A DNA stretch of 64,000 nucleotides from Streptomyces sp. NBC_01341 (GTDB lineage Bacteria; Actinomycetota; Actinomycetes; Streptomycetales; Streptomycetaceae): NCBI RefSeq assembly GCF_035946055.1, contig NZ_CP108364.1:7254001-7318000 (forward strand), written 5' to 3'. Under the pieces are notes generated by a model, which was not told the DNA's origin, did no database searches, and saw only the letters and a program-made list of their open reading frames with translations. A program made the translations under genes and the position numbers. Positions 17,436 to 27,071 of this stretch are shown piece after piece; position 1 is the stretch's first letter; every line of letters begins with the position of its first letter.

Positions 17436-18335
17436 ATGGACAAGCACGGGCAACTCGCCGACTTCCTACAGGCACGCCGGGGCCTTCTACACCCCGAGGA
17501 TGTCGGGTTGCAGAGTTACGGCGAGCGGCGCCGGGTCCCCGGGTTGCGGCGGGAGGAACTGGCGATGCTCGCAGGCATCAGCGCGCCCTATTACGCTCGG
17601 CTCGAGCAGGGTAAGTCGCGCAACGCCTCGCGTGAGGTACTCGACGCGATCGCAACTGCCCTGCGTCTGGACGAGTCCGAGCGGGCCCATCTGCACGAAC
17701 TCGCCGGTGCGCCGAAGCGGGGCAAAGGCGTCCCTCGCCCCCGTCCCGAGCGTGTTCCACCAGCTACCCGCGCGTTGCTGTCCGCTCTCAAAGGCACACC
17801 CGCCATCGTCCTGGGCCGCCGTAGTGACGTTCTGGCCTGGAACACGCAGGGGCATGCGTTGTTTGCCGGCCATGTCGACCGGGACAGCCCCGCTGAACCG
17901 GGCCGTCGGCCGAACATGGCGAGGATGGTGTTCCTCGACGCGCACACCCGGGACCTATATACCGATTGGCTCGCCAAGGCCAGAGCCGTGGTAGGCAACC
18001 TGCGCCTGACGGCCGGCCGGTACCCGGAGGACTCCTTGCTGGCCGGACTCGTTGGCGAACTGACCATGCGCAGCCCGGAGTTTGCGGCCATGTGGGCCGA
18101 TCACCGAATTTTGGGCTGCGACGTCGCCGACTACGAGATGCACCATCCCACGGTCGGGATCCTGACCGTCACCCAGCAGACACTGCAGAGTCCGCAAGGA
18201 GACGGGCCAACCGTGGTGATCGTCACGGCCACTGCGGGGTCCCCCTCCGCGACAGCCCTCGGTCTCCTGGCCCACGCCAGCGGGCCGACCGAGACAGCCC
18301 AAGATCGCACAGACGCCCAATCCCGCTTCTCCTGA
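17436..18335 (+). CDS. helix-turn-helix regulator with MmyB-like ligand-binding domain
   Basis: 299 residues. XRE-type HTH near residues 25-75 with the family signature VPGLRREELAMLAGISAPYYARLEQG. It is followed by an MmyB-like PAS-type domain (about 105-280), including TPAIVLGRRSDVLAWN, MVFLDAHTRDLYTDW, LVGELTMRSPEFAAMW and the closing HPTVGILTVTQQTL. Such regulators usually act locally. The divergent SRPBCC gene and the co-directional secreted SMP-30-like gene are the obvious targets. Confidence 0.85.
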   Translation: MDKHGQLADFLQARRGLLHPEDVGLQSYGERRRVPGLRREELAMLAGISAPYYARLEQGKSRNASREVLDAIATALRLDESERAHLHELAGAPKRGKGVPRPRPERVPPATRALLSALKGTPAIVLGRRSDVLAWNTQGHALFAGHVDRDSPAEPGRRPNMARMVFLDAHTRDLYTDWLAKARAVVGNLRLTAGRYPEDSLLAGLVGELTMRSPEFAAMWADHRILGCDVADYEMHHPTVGILTVTQQTLQSPQGDGPTVVIVTATAGSPSATALGLLAHASGPTETAQDRTDAQSRFS

Positions 18336-18488
18336 CCTGAGAAGCCCCTCTGCAAGACCTTTGTCCGGCCAAGGACGCCCTCAGCGCAGGCACAGGCACC
18401 GCGTCCCGCCACTTGTCGGGCTCCGCATACCTCCCGACACACCCCTGGCTGCGGCATGCCCGCATGCCTGAAAACAGAGAAGGAACCC

Positions 18489-19460
18489 ATGCGCAAGCGA
18501 ATCAGTCTGCTCGCAACAGCCGCGGCGGTGGCCGCAGCGACCCTCGCAGTGGCCTTTCCGGCCGACGCCACCCTGGCGGTCCCGAAGCACCTGGGCCACG
18601 TTCGGATCGCCAACCACTTCGACCTGGCCGCGGGCCAGATGCCCGAGAACATCGCACTACTGCCCGACGGCACGGCCAACGTGACCTTCGCCGGCAGCCG
18701 CCAGATCGCCCAGATCGCCCCAGGCGGCAGCACCCGCATCCTGGCGACCTTGCCGGCACCCGCCGACGGCGGAGTCAAGACTCCCGCCCTCGGATTCCCC
18801 CTCACCACCGGCATCGTCCAGGCTCCGGACGGAAGCACGTACGCGCTGTACGCGACCGGCACCGCTGAGCTGACGGGCCTGTGGCGGCTGGCCCCCGGCA
18901 AGGCACCGGAGCGCATCGCCGCACTGCCCGCAAACGGCCTGCCCAACGGTCTGGCGCTCGACCCACACGGCAACCAGCTCTACATCACCGACTCGGCACT
19001 CGGCACCGTGTGGGCTGTCCCCCTTTCCGGAGGCCGGCCCACCGCTTGGTCCACCGCGCCCGAGCTCGCTGCGAGCGGCTTCCTAGGAGCCAACGGTGCG
19101 AAGGTGCACGACGGCGCACTCTGGGTGACCAACCTTGACAAGGGCACCCTCGTGCGCATCCCGATTCGTCCCGGAAGCCGGGCGGGTGTCCCGCGGGTGA
19201 AGGCGACCGGCCTGACCGGAATCGACGACTTCACCTTCACCGGCCGCGGCAACGAGGTGCTCGCCACCCTCAACGCTCCCAATAAGGTCGTACTCATCCG
19301 GCCCGACGGCACCCACACCACTGTTCTGGACACCGGCGACGGGCTGCAGAACCCCACCTCCGTCGCGCTGCGCGGCAAGGAGGTGTACGTCCTCAACGCC
19401 GCCTACACCACGGCCAAGGACCCCAACCTCCTGCTCGCCCGTATGCAGAGCCACCGGTAG
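18489..19460 (+). CDS. secreted SMP-30/gluconolactonase/LRE-like beta-propeller protein
   Basis: 323 residues from the ATG at 18489 (GAAGGA upstream). An N-terminal signal peptide (RKRISLLATAAAVAAATLAVAF...ADA) is followed by propeller blades with NHL/SMP-30 style strands: GQMPENIALLPDGTANVTFA, GLPNGLALDPHGNQLYITD, LWVTNLDKGTLVRIPI and QNPTSVALRGKEVYVLNAA. It is exported. A lactonase or binding role is possible, but catalytic residues cannot be assigned. It lies 150 bp after the HTH gene. Confidence 0.8.
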   Translation: MRKRISLLATAAAVAAATLAVAFPADATLAVPKHLGHVRIANHFDLAAGQMPENIALLPDGTANVTFAGSRQIAQIAPGGSTRILATLPAPADGGVKTPALGFPLTTGIVQAPDGSTYALYATGTAELTGLWRLAPGKAPERIAALPANGLPNGLALDPHGNQLYITDSALGTVWAVPLSGGRPTAWSTAPELAASGFLGANGAKVHDGALWVTNLDKGTLVRIPIRPGSRAGVPRVKATGLTGIDDFTFTGRGNEVLATLNAPNKVVLIRPDGTHTTVLDTGDGLQNPTSVALRGKEVYVLNAAYTTAKDPNLLLARMQSHR

Positions 19461-19550
19461 AACCCTCAGTGCCTAACTTGATCTTTACCTATAGATCCGC
19501 ACGGTGCGTCGTACGTGATCACTCGGAGTGGTAACTGCTGTAAATGCGGG

Positions 19551-19607
19551 CGGCCTTCGGCTGAGCATGTGATCCGACCGGAACACACAAGCTCAGCGCG
19601 AAGGCCG
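19551..19607 (+). terminator. hairpin after the SMP-30-like gene
   Basis: CGGCCTTCGGCTGAGC (19551-19566) pairs with GCTCAGCGCGAAGGCCG (19591-19607) with one bulge, 90 bp downstream of the stop codon. It could alternatively be the end of the adjoining IS remnant. Confidence 0.45.
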
Positions 19608-19720
19608 TGGGGATGAGTCTGTCGCATCATGCTGTCCGGCAGGATCCGTTTGCGGGACTGTCATGCTTCCGGGGTGAGTTCTACTCCTGAAGCTTCCCCA
19701 TGATCTCGGACACTCGATGG

Positions 19721-20338
19721 TTATGCCGCGAGGTCGTGTTGATGCCGCTGTCGAGCCTCGGCTGGAGTGAGGTGGCCGAAGATCTTGTGCTTGCCCAGGC
19801 GGCGGCGGTTGTGGAACGTCTCGATGAAGTCGAAGACCTCGGCGCGGGCGGTGGCCCGGTCGGGCCAGACGCGGGCGCTGATCTCTTCTGTGGGCAGGGC
19901 CCAGAAATTCTCCGCAGCGGCATTGTCGAAGTAGGAGCCGGTGCGTCCGCAGCTTTGCAGGAGGCCCATCGCGCTTATGTGGTGGCGGAAGAGGCTGCTG
20001 GTGTATTCGCTGCCGCGGTCCGAATGCGCTATGCAGCCGGGCTGGAGACGGCCGGGTCCGGCGGCCATCCTCAGCGCGTCGACGACGAGGTCGGCGCGGT
20101 GATGGTCGGCCATCGAGTAGCCGACGACCTCGCGAGTGGCCAGGTCCAGCCAGCAGGCGAGGTAGAGCCAGCCCTCGCCGGTGGGCAGGGCCGTGATGTC
20201 GCCGACCAGGTTCGTGCCGGGGATCTCGGCGTGGAAGTCGCGGCCGATCAGATCGGGGGCCGGCTTCGCCTTCTTGTCCGGCCGGGTCAGCGACCGCCGC
20301 CTGCGGCGGTGAGCTCCCTGGATGCCGTGCTCGTGCAC
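19721..20338 (-). pseudogene. IS3 family transposase OrfB, C-terminal part
   Basis: About 205 residues from the catalytic core. LVGDITALPTGEGWLYLACW carries the first Asp, IAHSDRGSEYTS the second and NAAAENFWALPTEE the Glu; it ends FHNRRRLGKHKIFGHLTPAEA. The N-terminal part of OrfB and all of OrfA are absent. The sequence changes abruptly at 20339 to the DUF6221 gene stop. The DDE residues are intact but the protein is truncated. Confidence 0.8.
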
Positions 20339-20764
20339 TTAGTGGGGGCGCCACTCGGGCCGATAGTCCGGGTGGTCGGCGTGCGCCTGCGCGAGGTGCC
20401 GCACTGCCATCTCGACGGCCATGCGTTGCGTGCTGGCCGCGTAGCGATTGAATGCGCCGGGAAGACCTTTGCTGGCCTCCGGCGCCGTGTACTGCTTCAG
20501 CAGGCCCCGTGTCGCCTCAACCTCACGCAACACGTGTGCCGGGTCGTGCAGGGCGATGTGTTCGGCGCGGGCGGCGTCCTTGTCGGACCCGCCGACTTCC
20601 GGGCCGACAGTGACCAGTGGCGGGACGTCGTCGTCCACCGAGGCCGCGGAATAGACGCCCGTCCCCAATGCCTGCCAGCCCTCACTCGTGCCACCGGCGG
20701 CAACAGCGGCTGCCTCCTGCTCGTCCAGACGAGCATGGAAGAAGACCAGCAGGTCGGCGATCAC
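20339..20764 (-). CDS. DUF6221 family protein
   Basis: 141 residues beginning MIADLLVFFHARLDEQEAAA, with the family-typical HIALHDPAHVLREVEATRGLLKQY (about 88-111) and a C-terminal MAVRHLAQAHADHPDYRPEW. Function unknown; common in Streptomyces genomes, often in phage- or plasmid-like neighbourhoods. It is the last gene of a three-gene overlapping operon (4-bp overlap with the gene starting at 21087). The transposase remnant abuts its stop codon. Confidence 0.8.
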   Translation of the reverse strand: MIADLLVFFHARLDEQEAAAVAAGGTSEGWQALGTGVYSAASVDDDVPPLVTVGPEVGGSDKDAARAEHIALHDPAHVLREVEATRGLLKQYTAPEASKGLPGAFNRYAASTQRMAVEMAVRHLAQAHADHPDYRPEWRPH

Positions 20765-21087
20765 GCAGGGCTCCCGGGCTGGTCGGCGGATTCCTCGTCG
20801 TGCGGGTAGTCCTGATGCTCGACATAGGGCGCGGCAAGCAGCCGAAGCTGAAATTCGGCGTTCCGGGCGCCCAGCCCAGTGGTTCCCAGATACGGCACCA
20901 CGGTGTCGTCCAGCAACGCGAGGCGCGCTTCAGCGGCGGCGACAGAGAAGCGAGCGTGCTTGGCGGCGTCCTCGGGTTCGACGCCGAAGCGCTCAGGCTG
21001 CGTGACCACCACATTGCTGGCGAAGTGGGCCTTCTCCAGCTCCTCGTTGAAACGAGCCCGTACAAAAGCCACCAGTTCGACGGTCAT
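20761..21087 (-). CDS. DUF6221-related protein
   Basis: 108 residues from the ATG at 21087 (MTVELVAFVRARFNEELEKA). It shares the N-terminal helix pattern of the next gene, then continues VVTQPERFGVEPEDAAKHARF, AEARLALLDDTVVPYL and LRLLAAPYVEHQDYP. It probably arose as a paralogue and uses a different central region. Both ends overlap neighbours by 4 bp (ATGA), so all three reading frames are translationally coupled. Confidence 0.65.
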   Translation of the reverse strand: MTVELVAFVRARFNEELEKAHFASNVVVTQPERFGVEPEDAAKHARFSVAAAEARLALLDDTVVPYLGTTGLGARNAEFQLRLLAAPYVEHQDYPHDEESADQPGSPA

Positions 21088-21200
21088 ACGCAGCTCCTTG
21101 AGGCGCTGAGCCTGGCCCGCACTCGGCTGATCCGCTCCACGCCAATCTCCATGCCGAGGCCGGCATGGATCGGCTGGTAGATCTGGTCGGTCTCGATCAC
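21084..21200 (-). CDS. 38-residue small protein, first gene of the DUF6221 operon
   Basis: GTG at 21200, preceded by AGGAG at good spacing, encoding a peptide that starts MIETDQIYQPIHAGLGMEIG and ends ARLSASRSCV. The stop overlaps the ATG of the following gene by 4 bp, which argues that it is translated. No family recognised; it could be a leader that drives coupling. Confidence 0.45.
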   Translation of the reverse strand: MIETDQIYQPIHAGLGMEIGVERISRVRARLSASRSCV

Positions 21201-21539
21201 GCAGGACTCCTGAATTGGTCAATCATCTCTTCGACTGTCACGGCAGCGTTGCCCTTGGCGGCAAGGGTGGTCGTTGTGCTGCGCGGCGAGCAACTTCAGT
21301 ATCCGACACCCCCGACCCGACCTGACAGTGCAGGGCGAGCCTATGACGTGTCGGCAAACCGGATCACGCACCTGTCGGCTCTCCGCTCGAGCAGAGCTCG
21401 GTGCAACGGCCTGACTCCCGGCCGGCCACGAGCGATGGACGGCATCGGCCGGCGGGGGTCGTGCACCGGAGGGCGGTGTCGGGGGCCCCGCGCTGCGGGC
21501 CCTGCGTCCACGGGCTTTCCAGGGTTCGCGGCTCCACGT

Positions 21540-22102
21540 CATCGATTCGTGTCGGCCGTCCCGAGCGGGGGAGAGCAGGTGGTCCACCTGGCCCGCGAGA
21601 TCGCATGAGTGCGGATCTGCCCAGGAGAGGCCGAGCGCGACCGAGCTATGGCTGCGCGGATCGTCAGGTCGGGGCGGATCCGACCCGTCTCCTGTGCGCG
21701 CTCGAGAAGTCGGCCGCCGGCCGATTTCGTGAGTTCGCAGGCATCGTGCAGCCCCGATTGCTCGTTGGCCAGGGCTTCCATGATCGACTACGGCAGCCCC
21801 TGGTACGTGGCCGATCCGGCAGCCAGCTCTCTCGGTCACGTCGAGAACGCGGCCCCGGCATCGGGCGACGTGAACAGGCTCTCGGCGCGCTTGCGGAGTG
21901 CGCCGAAGTTGGCAATGAGCAGAGTCTCGAGAAGCACTTCGCGATTGGAGAAGTGGCGGTAGAGCGTGCCGATGCCTGGACCGGCGCGGCGCGCGATGTC
22001 CCGCAGCGACGCCTCGGTGCCGTGTGCGGTGATGACCTCGCCCGAAGCGGCCAGTAGCAGATCGCGGATCCTGAGCGCGTTGGCGCGCGCGGGCGACGGC
22101 AA
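21540..22102 (-). pseudogene. TetR family regulator, frameshifted
   Basis: The N-terminal HTH is intact: ALRIRDLLLAASGEVITAHG, ASLRDIARRAGPGIGTLYRHFSNREVLLETLL, then ANFGALRKRAESL. After about 21840 the frame is lost. The ligand-binding half can be followed only as pieces in other frames (IMEALANEQSGLHDACELTK..., GGRLLERAQETGRIRPDLT). At least two indels are needed. The likely start is the TTG at 22102, preceded by GGAAGG; upstream in-frame starts would read through the operator array. DNA binding without effector response is conceivable. Confidence 0.7.
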
Positions 22103-22120
22103 GTAGTACCTTCCATGAAG

Positions 22121-22217
22121 CGGAGCGGTGCTCCGTTGACTGCCGGAGCGGTGCTCCGCTATGGTTTCCATCCGGAGCGGCGCTCCGGTCGCCGTCATCT
22201 TACGGAGCGGCGCACCG
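22121..22217. promoter_or_regulatory. four tandem palindromic operators upstream of the TetR gene
   Basis: CGGAGCGGYGCTCCG occurs at 22121-22135, 22144-22158 and 22173-22187, with a variant CGGAGCGGCGCACCG at 22203-22217. Each has 6-bp arms around a 3-nt centre. Starts are spaced 23, 29 and 30 bp. The array lies directly upstream of the TetR-type gene and within the divergent promoter region facing the NADP oxidoreductase/OYE genes, the usual place for TetR operators. Confidence 0.75.
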
Positions 22218-22738
22218 GTGTGCGACCCGTCCGAAGAATGAACCGACGTAGCGGAAGAGAGCTGGTCACGGGAGCCATCGGTTACGCGGACGGCAGCGCT
22301 GACTTCTGCCACCCGGGGGAGGGCGGTCGTAGGTGAAGCGCCAGACACCTCCGCACGGGATCGGCTTGCCGTTTGTCCGCTGAACGGTGCACCGCGCTCG
22401 CCAACCGACTGCAGCACCGACATGGCGAAAAGGGAGTCGAAGTTGAATTCTTTTGCCCTGCCCAGACGCCTCGCGCCTTTCAAGCCGCACGACGTTCTCC
22501 CTGACGGCGTCGTCGATCTGACCCGCATGAAAATCACCTCTCGAGCCCCAGAAGTCCGCGACAAGCCTGGCCGCCCGCTTGTGCCGCGTGGAGGGCCGGA
22601 AGGGCAACGTCACGGTCGGGGCCGATGTGGGCCGCTCGTAGTGTGCGGAACTCCCGCTGAGGACACGGCGAACCCGTGGCGCAGGTCGACGCCCGAGTCG
22701 GTAATCACATGACGCGAATGCGCAAGGAGACATGCAAC

Positions 22739-23338
22739 ATGCACGTGGGAATCATCGGCGTCGGCGCGATCGGTCAGTCTCTGACCGCGCGTCTGGCGTC
22801 AGCAGGCATCGAGAACATCACCGTCTCCAACAGCCGGGGGCCGGAGTCCCTGGCACTGTACGTGGAACAGTTCGACGGCCGCGTACGCGCCGGCACCGTC
22901 AGGGAAGCGAGTGAAGCCGACCTGGTGATCCTGGCCGTGGGCTGGCAACAGGTTCCCCAAGCCTTGGCCGAGGTGCCCGACTGGACGGGCAGGATCCTCA
23001 TCGACGCGACGAACAACTACGCCCCGCCCGGGGAGACACCTCCTGACCTCGGGGGTCGCACGTCCAGCGAAATCGTGGCATCCCACGCACCGGGAGCCAG
23101 GGTGGTCAAGGCCTTCAACCACCTCGCCGCCGCACTGCTCGGTGAGGATCCTCGCGTCGCCGGAGGTAACAGGGTGCTCTTCTACTCGGGCGACGACGAG
23201 TCTGCGAACGAGTCGGTGGGTGCGCTCCTGAAACGGCTCGGCTACGCGGGGATCGCCCTCGGCGGGCTCGTTGAAGGCGGGAAGATGCACGCCCCCCGCA
23301 ATGGTCCGCTCATCATCAGGAACCTCATCGAGATGTGA
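22739..23338 (+). CDS. NADPH-dependent F420 reductase-like/NAD(P)-binding oxidoreductase
   Basis: 199 residues from the ATG at 22739, preceded by AAGGAGA. Rossmann motif GIIGVGAIGQSLTARLASAG opens the protein; then SNSRGPESLALYVEQF, VILAVGWQQVPQAL, LIDATNNY and ARVVKAFNHLAA, as in the F420-dependent NADP reductase (PF03807) family. It probably transfers hydride with NADP(H). It is divergent from the TetR gene and followed 214 bp later by an Old Yellow Enzyme; the two could form one TetR-controlled redox unit. Confidence 0.8.
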   Translation: MHVGIIGVGAIGQSLTARLASAGIENITVSNSRGPESLALYVEQFDGRVRAGTVREASEADLVILAVGWQQVPQALAEVPDWTGRILIDATNNYAPPGETPPDLGGRTSSEIVASHAPGARVVKAFNHLAAALLGEDPRVAGGNRVLFYSGDDESANESVGALLKRLGYAGIALGGLVEGGKMHAPRNGPLIIRNLIEM

Positions 23339-23551
23339 GCCCTGAGCGACACCGTCCGTCGATGCCCGGCCCCGGCGACAAGCAGGTTGGTCGGGTTGTG
23401 CCGAGCGCAGGACCGCAAGGGGGGGCAGAACGCCGCCGGCAGCGAACCCGATCGTCAGGGTGCGAGGTGGCTCCACCGAAGCCCCGCGGCCTCGCCCGGC
23501 CGTCCGCGGCTCAGTACGTGCATCACCCATCAACTTCACAGGAGTACCGCA

Positions 23552-24649
23552 GTGGCGCTATCCGCAGCCCAAGCTCTGTCCCGTCCGTTCACTCTGGGAG
23601 GACTGACCGTCCCCAACCGGATCGTCATGTCTCCCATGACCCGCTCGTTCTCACCTGACGGGATCCCGGGCGCCGACGTAGCCGCCTACTACGCCCGCCG
23701 CGCAGCGGCTGGAGTGGGCCTGATAATCACGGAGGGCACTTACATCGACCACCCGTCGGCCGGCGATGACGTAGCTGTTCCTCGTCTTTTCGGGGAGGAG
23801 CAACTTACCGGCTGGACCGGGGTGGTCGATGCCGTGCACGCTGCGGGCGGGCGCATCGTCCCGCAGCTGTGGCACATCGGCATGGTGCGGGTACCGGGGC
23901 AGTCCCCCTTTCCCGACTCACCTCCGATCGGACCGTCCGGCCTCACTCTCACCGGCGTGGAACGAGGCGGTCGTGCCATGACGAGCGCGGACATCGACGA
24001 TGTCATCGGCGCCTACGCTCAAGCGGCCTGGGAGGCCGAGCGGATCGGCTTCGACGGAATCGAGATCCACGGCGCGCACGGATACCTCATCGATCAGTTC
24101 CTCTGGTCCCTCACCAATCGGCGCACGGACAGGTACGGAGGCAACGCTGTCGAGCGGACACGGTTCGCCGCCGAAGTCGTGCAGGCGATCCGCGAGCGGG
24201 TCTCCAAGGACTTCCCGGTGATTTTCCGCTTCTCGCAGTGGAAGGCCAGTGACTTCCATGCCCGCCTCGCCGACACCCCGGACGAACTGCAGGCGGTGCT
24301 CGACCCCCTGGTGGACGCTGGAGTCACAGCTTTCCACGCATCCACACGGCGGTACTGGGAACCGGCGTTCGAAGGCTCTCACCTGAACCTCGCAGCCTGG
24401 GCCAAGAAGCTCACCGGGCAGGCAGCCATCACGGTCGGCTCGGTCGGCCTCAACGCCGACTTCCTGCAGGGCGGCGCGGGGACCGACGGTCTGGATGCAC
24501 TGGTCGAAGGGCTGGAGCGGGATGAGTTCGACCTCGTAGCAATAGGCCGGGCGCTCCTGGTCGACCACGAGTGGGCACGGAAGGTCCTGGACAGCCGGGT
24601 CGACGGCTTCCTTCCGTTCACACCCGAGGCGGAGAAGACACTTTTCTGA
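23552..24649 (+). CDS. Old Yellow Enzyme family NADH:flavin oxidoreductase
   Basis: 365 residues from the GTG at 23552 (AGGAG at 23540). FMN-barrel motifs: LTVPNRIVMSPMTRSFSPDG, the GLIITEGTYI strand, QLWHIGMV, then EIHGAHGYLIDQFLWSLTNRR, DRYGGNAVERTRFAAEVVQA and the phosphate-binding GSVG...LVAIGRALLVDHEW. The His-Gly-Ala-His motif matches the substrate-binding pair of OYEs. It likely reduces activated alkenes with NAD(P)H. It lies downstream of the TetR-operator region. Confidence 0.85.
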   Translation: MALSAAQALSRPFTLGGLTVPNRIVMSPMTRSFSPDGIPGADVAAYYARRAAAGVGLIITEGTYIDHPSAGDDVAVPRLFGEEQLTGWTGVVDAVHAAGGRIVPQLWHIGMVRVPGQSPFPDSPPIGPSGLTLTGVERGGRAMTSADIDDVIGAYAQAAWEAERIGFDGIEIHGAHGYLIDQFLWSLTNRRTDRYGGNAVERTRFAAEVVQAIRERVSKDFPVIFRFSQWKASDFHARLADTPDELQAVLDPLVDAGVTAFHASTRRYWEPAFEGSHLNLAAWAKKLTGQAAITVGSVGLNADFLQGGAGTDGLDALVEGLERDEFDLVAIGRALLVDHEWARKVLDSRVDGFLPFTPEAEKTLF

Positions 24650-24894
24650 TCCCGGCGAAAGGCGGCGTCGAACGCCATCGATCGCGGGCAGCCTGGGCTG
24701 GGACCGGCTGCCCGTAGTGAGCTCGGGACTGCGGTACCGAAACCGCAGCGGCCGAAGGCAACCCGCCAGCCACAGGCACCGCCGGATCACATGCCTCTCG
24801 GGCGTACGAACTGAGCGCCGGCCGTCCCCGAAGTCTTCGCAGGCCGGGAGGCTCTTTGCAATATGGATGTGGCGATCGGTGCCGCGGGACGGCC

Positions 24895-24960
24895 GGGATA
24901 GCCACCAGCGATATCGGTGCCTACCTCGGCCTGGACATCGGCAAGGGGCGAACATCACCG
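24895..24960 (+). pseudogene. IS110 transposase N-terminal fragment
   Basis: SDIGAYLGLDIGKG, the conserved N-terminal strand with the first catalytic Asp of IS110 transposases, is followed by nothing recognisable. 24650-24890 before it holds no supported gene. Confidence 0.45.
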
Positions 24961-25007
24961 GGTCCGGGTCGGCGTGCACCTGGGGCTGTGGTGGGGGCGG
25001 CTGGGAC

Positions 25008-25184
25008 GGTCGCTCATTCCCGCCTCGCCGAGTTTGCGGTATCGCCCGGCCCACCGCTGTACCGCGGTTGGCGAGACCTGGAACCGCTCGGCCGCCCGGC
25101 GCAGGGGCTCATCCGTCATCGACCACGCAGCGGGCCTTGCCGCAGACGTCCGGTCTCGGTCAGGGGTGCATTACGGTGGGGCAT
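25008..25184 (-). pseudogene. IS481 family transposase N-terminal fragment
   Basis: Starts at the ATG rc at 25184 (MPHRNAPLTETGRLR), then in shifted frames ARCVVDD, PLRRAAERFQVSPTAVQRW and YRKLGEAGMSD, the HTH region of IS481 transposases. Frameshifts near 25130 and 25105; the catalytic domain is missing. Confidence 0.6.
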
Positions 25185-25420
25185 GAGGGCCTTTCGCGCT
25201 GGTGTAGACGTCGCAATCCACACCGAACCCGGAAGGCCCTCACTCGTTCAAGATCCCCAAACTGTGATCACTGCCGCCGCACCCAACCTCCGTGGACGGA
25301 ACACCTGCTGTGACCGCGAAGGTTCACCGGGTCCCGGCGGTCAGGGTGAGCTCCGAGTTGGGATGGTCTGGTCAGCGGTGGAGGGAGCCTGTCGTGCCCC
25401 CGCTCTGCGACGATTGCTGA

Positions 25421-25810
25421 GTGAGCAAGCAAGAGTGGGACACATTGACCAAGTCTGAAGAAGCCTTCATGGTCAATTCCTATGAGATCGACATCCTGCC
25501 TGGTGTCTGGGGCGATCTCGACGAAGCCGACCAGTCTCGACCGGTCAACGAGCTGGCGCGAATCTTGCTCGATCTCATCGATCGCGGGTGGATCGAGGTC
25601 CGCCGACTCGCGCCGTGGACCTCCCCCGCCGGGAAGAACGGCTTCCAGCCCGGCGAGCTGGTGCCTCGTGATCAGCTTCCGGCGATTCTCGAAGACGCGG
25701 CCAACTGGGAGTATCCCGAAGATGGCAACTGGATTGGCGCGTTGACCCTTGTCGAGACCGAGGCGGGAAAGAAGATCACTCGTCTTTCTCCCGAGGAGAT
25801 GGCCGAGTAG
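25421..25810 (+). CDS. acidic hypothetical protein
   Basis: 129 residues, GTG start at 25421. Strongly acidic, with GVWGDLDEADQSRPVNELAR, LLDLIDRGWIEVRRLAPW and a C-terminal LVETEAGKKITRLSPEEMAE. The mix of short helices and strands looks like a small globular accessory protein of the immunity-protein sort, but I do not recognise the family. It is bounded by IS481/IS110 debris upstream and a convergent IS630 remnant 20 bp downstream. Confidence 0.55.
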   Translation: MSKQEWDTLTKSEEAFMVNSYEIDILPGVWGDLDEADQSRPVNELARILLDLIDRGWIEVRRLAPWTSPAGKNGFQPGELVPRDQLPAILEDAANWEYPEDGNWIGALTLVETEAGKKITRLSPEEMAE

Positions 25811-25829
25811 GCCGTCATGGCGGGAAGCC

Positions 25830-26882
25830 TCAGGCCGCGGCCAACGATCGGCCGCCCCAGCGGAGGCCCTTCTCGCTGGGGATGCGGGCTCGTTCGCGGC
25901 GTTGGGCGGCCAGGAGGTCGGGGTGGCGGGCGCTGGCATTGCGCCAGCGCAGATGGCCGTGCAGCTCGCGGGTCTGAACGGTGTGATTGGGGTGGTTCGA
26001 GTTGGCCAGGGTGAACTGCCGCAGCGGCCCGAAGTGCGCCTCGATCGGATTGGCCCAGGAGGCGTTCGTCGGGGTGAAGCACAGCTCGACTTTGTTCTTC
26101 CACGCCCACCGGCGGATCTTGGCGCCCTTGTGGGCGGAGAGGTTGTCCATGATCACGTAGATCGGGGCGCCGTCGGGGCGAGCGGCGCGGATTGACCTGA
26201 GCGCGGCCAGGCTGTTGGTGGTGCCCTTGCGGTGGCGGTTGACACCCCAGAGGGTGTCGTCGCCGATGGAGTAACAACCGTGGAAGTAGGTCGCGCCGTG
26301 GGTGCGGTGGTAGGTCGCCGGGACCCGGTCGGGCCGATCCTGCTCGGCCCAGCAGGATCCGCCGGTCGGGCGTATGCCGAGCGGCCCGAACTCGTCGAAT
26401 GCGAAGACGCGGTCAGGGAAATGGTCCATGACGTGCTCGATCCGGTCCAGCTTGGCATCGCGGTCAGGATCGGTGGAGTCCTTCCAGGTCTTGGTGCGCT
26501 GGAAGGTGACGCCGCGACGGGCGAGCAGGCACCGTAACGCCTCGCGGCCTATCCGGATCACACGGCCGTGTACGTGGCGCAGGTAGGCGGAGAGTTTGCG
26601 GATGGACCAGCGAGTGAAGGGCTGGCCGAGCTTGGTCGGGCGGGTGGTGGCCGTCTGGATGACGAAGTCCTCGTCGTCAGGACTGAGCAGGCGGGGACGG
26701 CCTCCCGCTCACTGAGGGTCCAGGCAGGCCAGGCCGATCTCGTTGAACCGGTGGATCACATCGCGGACGGTGTCCTCGTCGGCCTGGACCAGCTTCGCGA
26801 TCGCCGGGGCCCGGTTCCCGCCGGACGACAGGTCCTTCACGATCCTGACCAATAAGCGGTTGCCAAAGCGGACGAACCACAT
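25830..26882 (-). pseudogene. IS630 family transposase with a single nonsense codon
   Basis: One continuous minus-strand frame from the ATG at 26882 to the stop at 25830, interrupted only by TGA at 26709-26711 where a Trp codon is expected (LDPQ*AGGRPRLLS). The N-terminal HTH includes APAIAKLVQADEDTVRDVIH. The catalytic part shows VFAFDEFGPLGIRP (Asp), IYVIMDNLSAHKG (Asp) and FTPTNASWANPIEAHFGPL (Glu). About 350 residues if read through. Inactive as it stands. Confidence 0.8.
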
Positions 26883-27071
26883 GACGCCGTTATTCAACGT
26901 CGCAGCGGTGGGGCCTGTCAGGTTGTGGCCTGTCTTCGAGCTACGTGGTGTGGTCCGTTGGCCTGAATATCGCCCCTGGCGGTGGCGAGTGGGCGATGAA
27001 GCGGGCAAAGGTGCCTTGCGTCAGCGAACGGACTCCCCGAAATGCGACGCGCATCGTTCTCGGAGAATCAT

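Noticed and set aside
24717..25458. Frames of about 200 codons between the OYE gene and 25421
   Set aside because: They read across IS110 and IS481 fragments in the wrong frame or strand and show no continuous domain.
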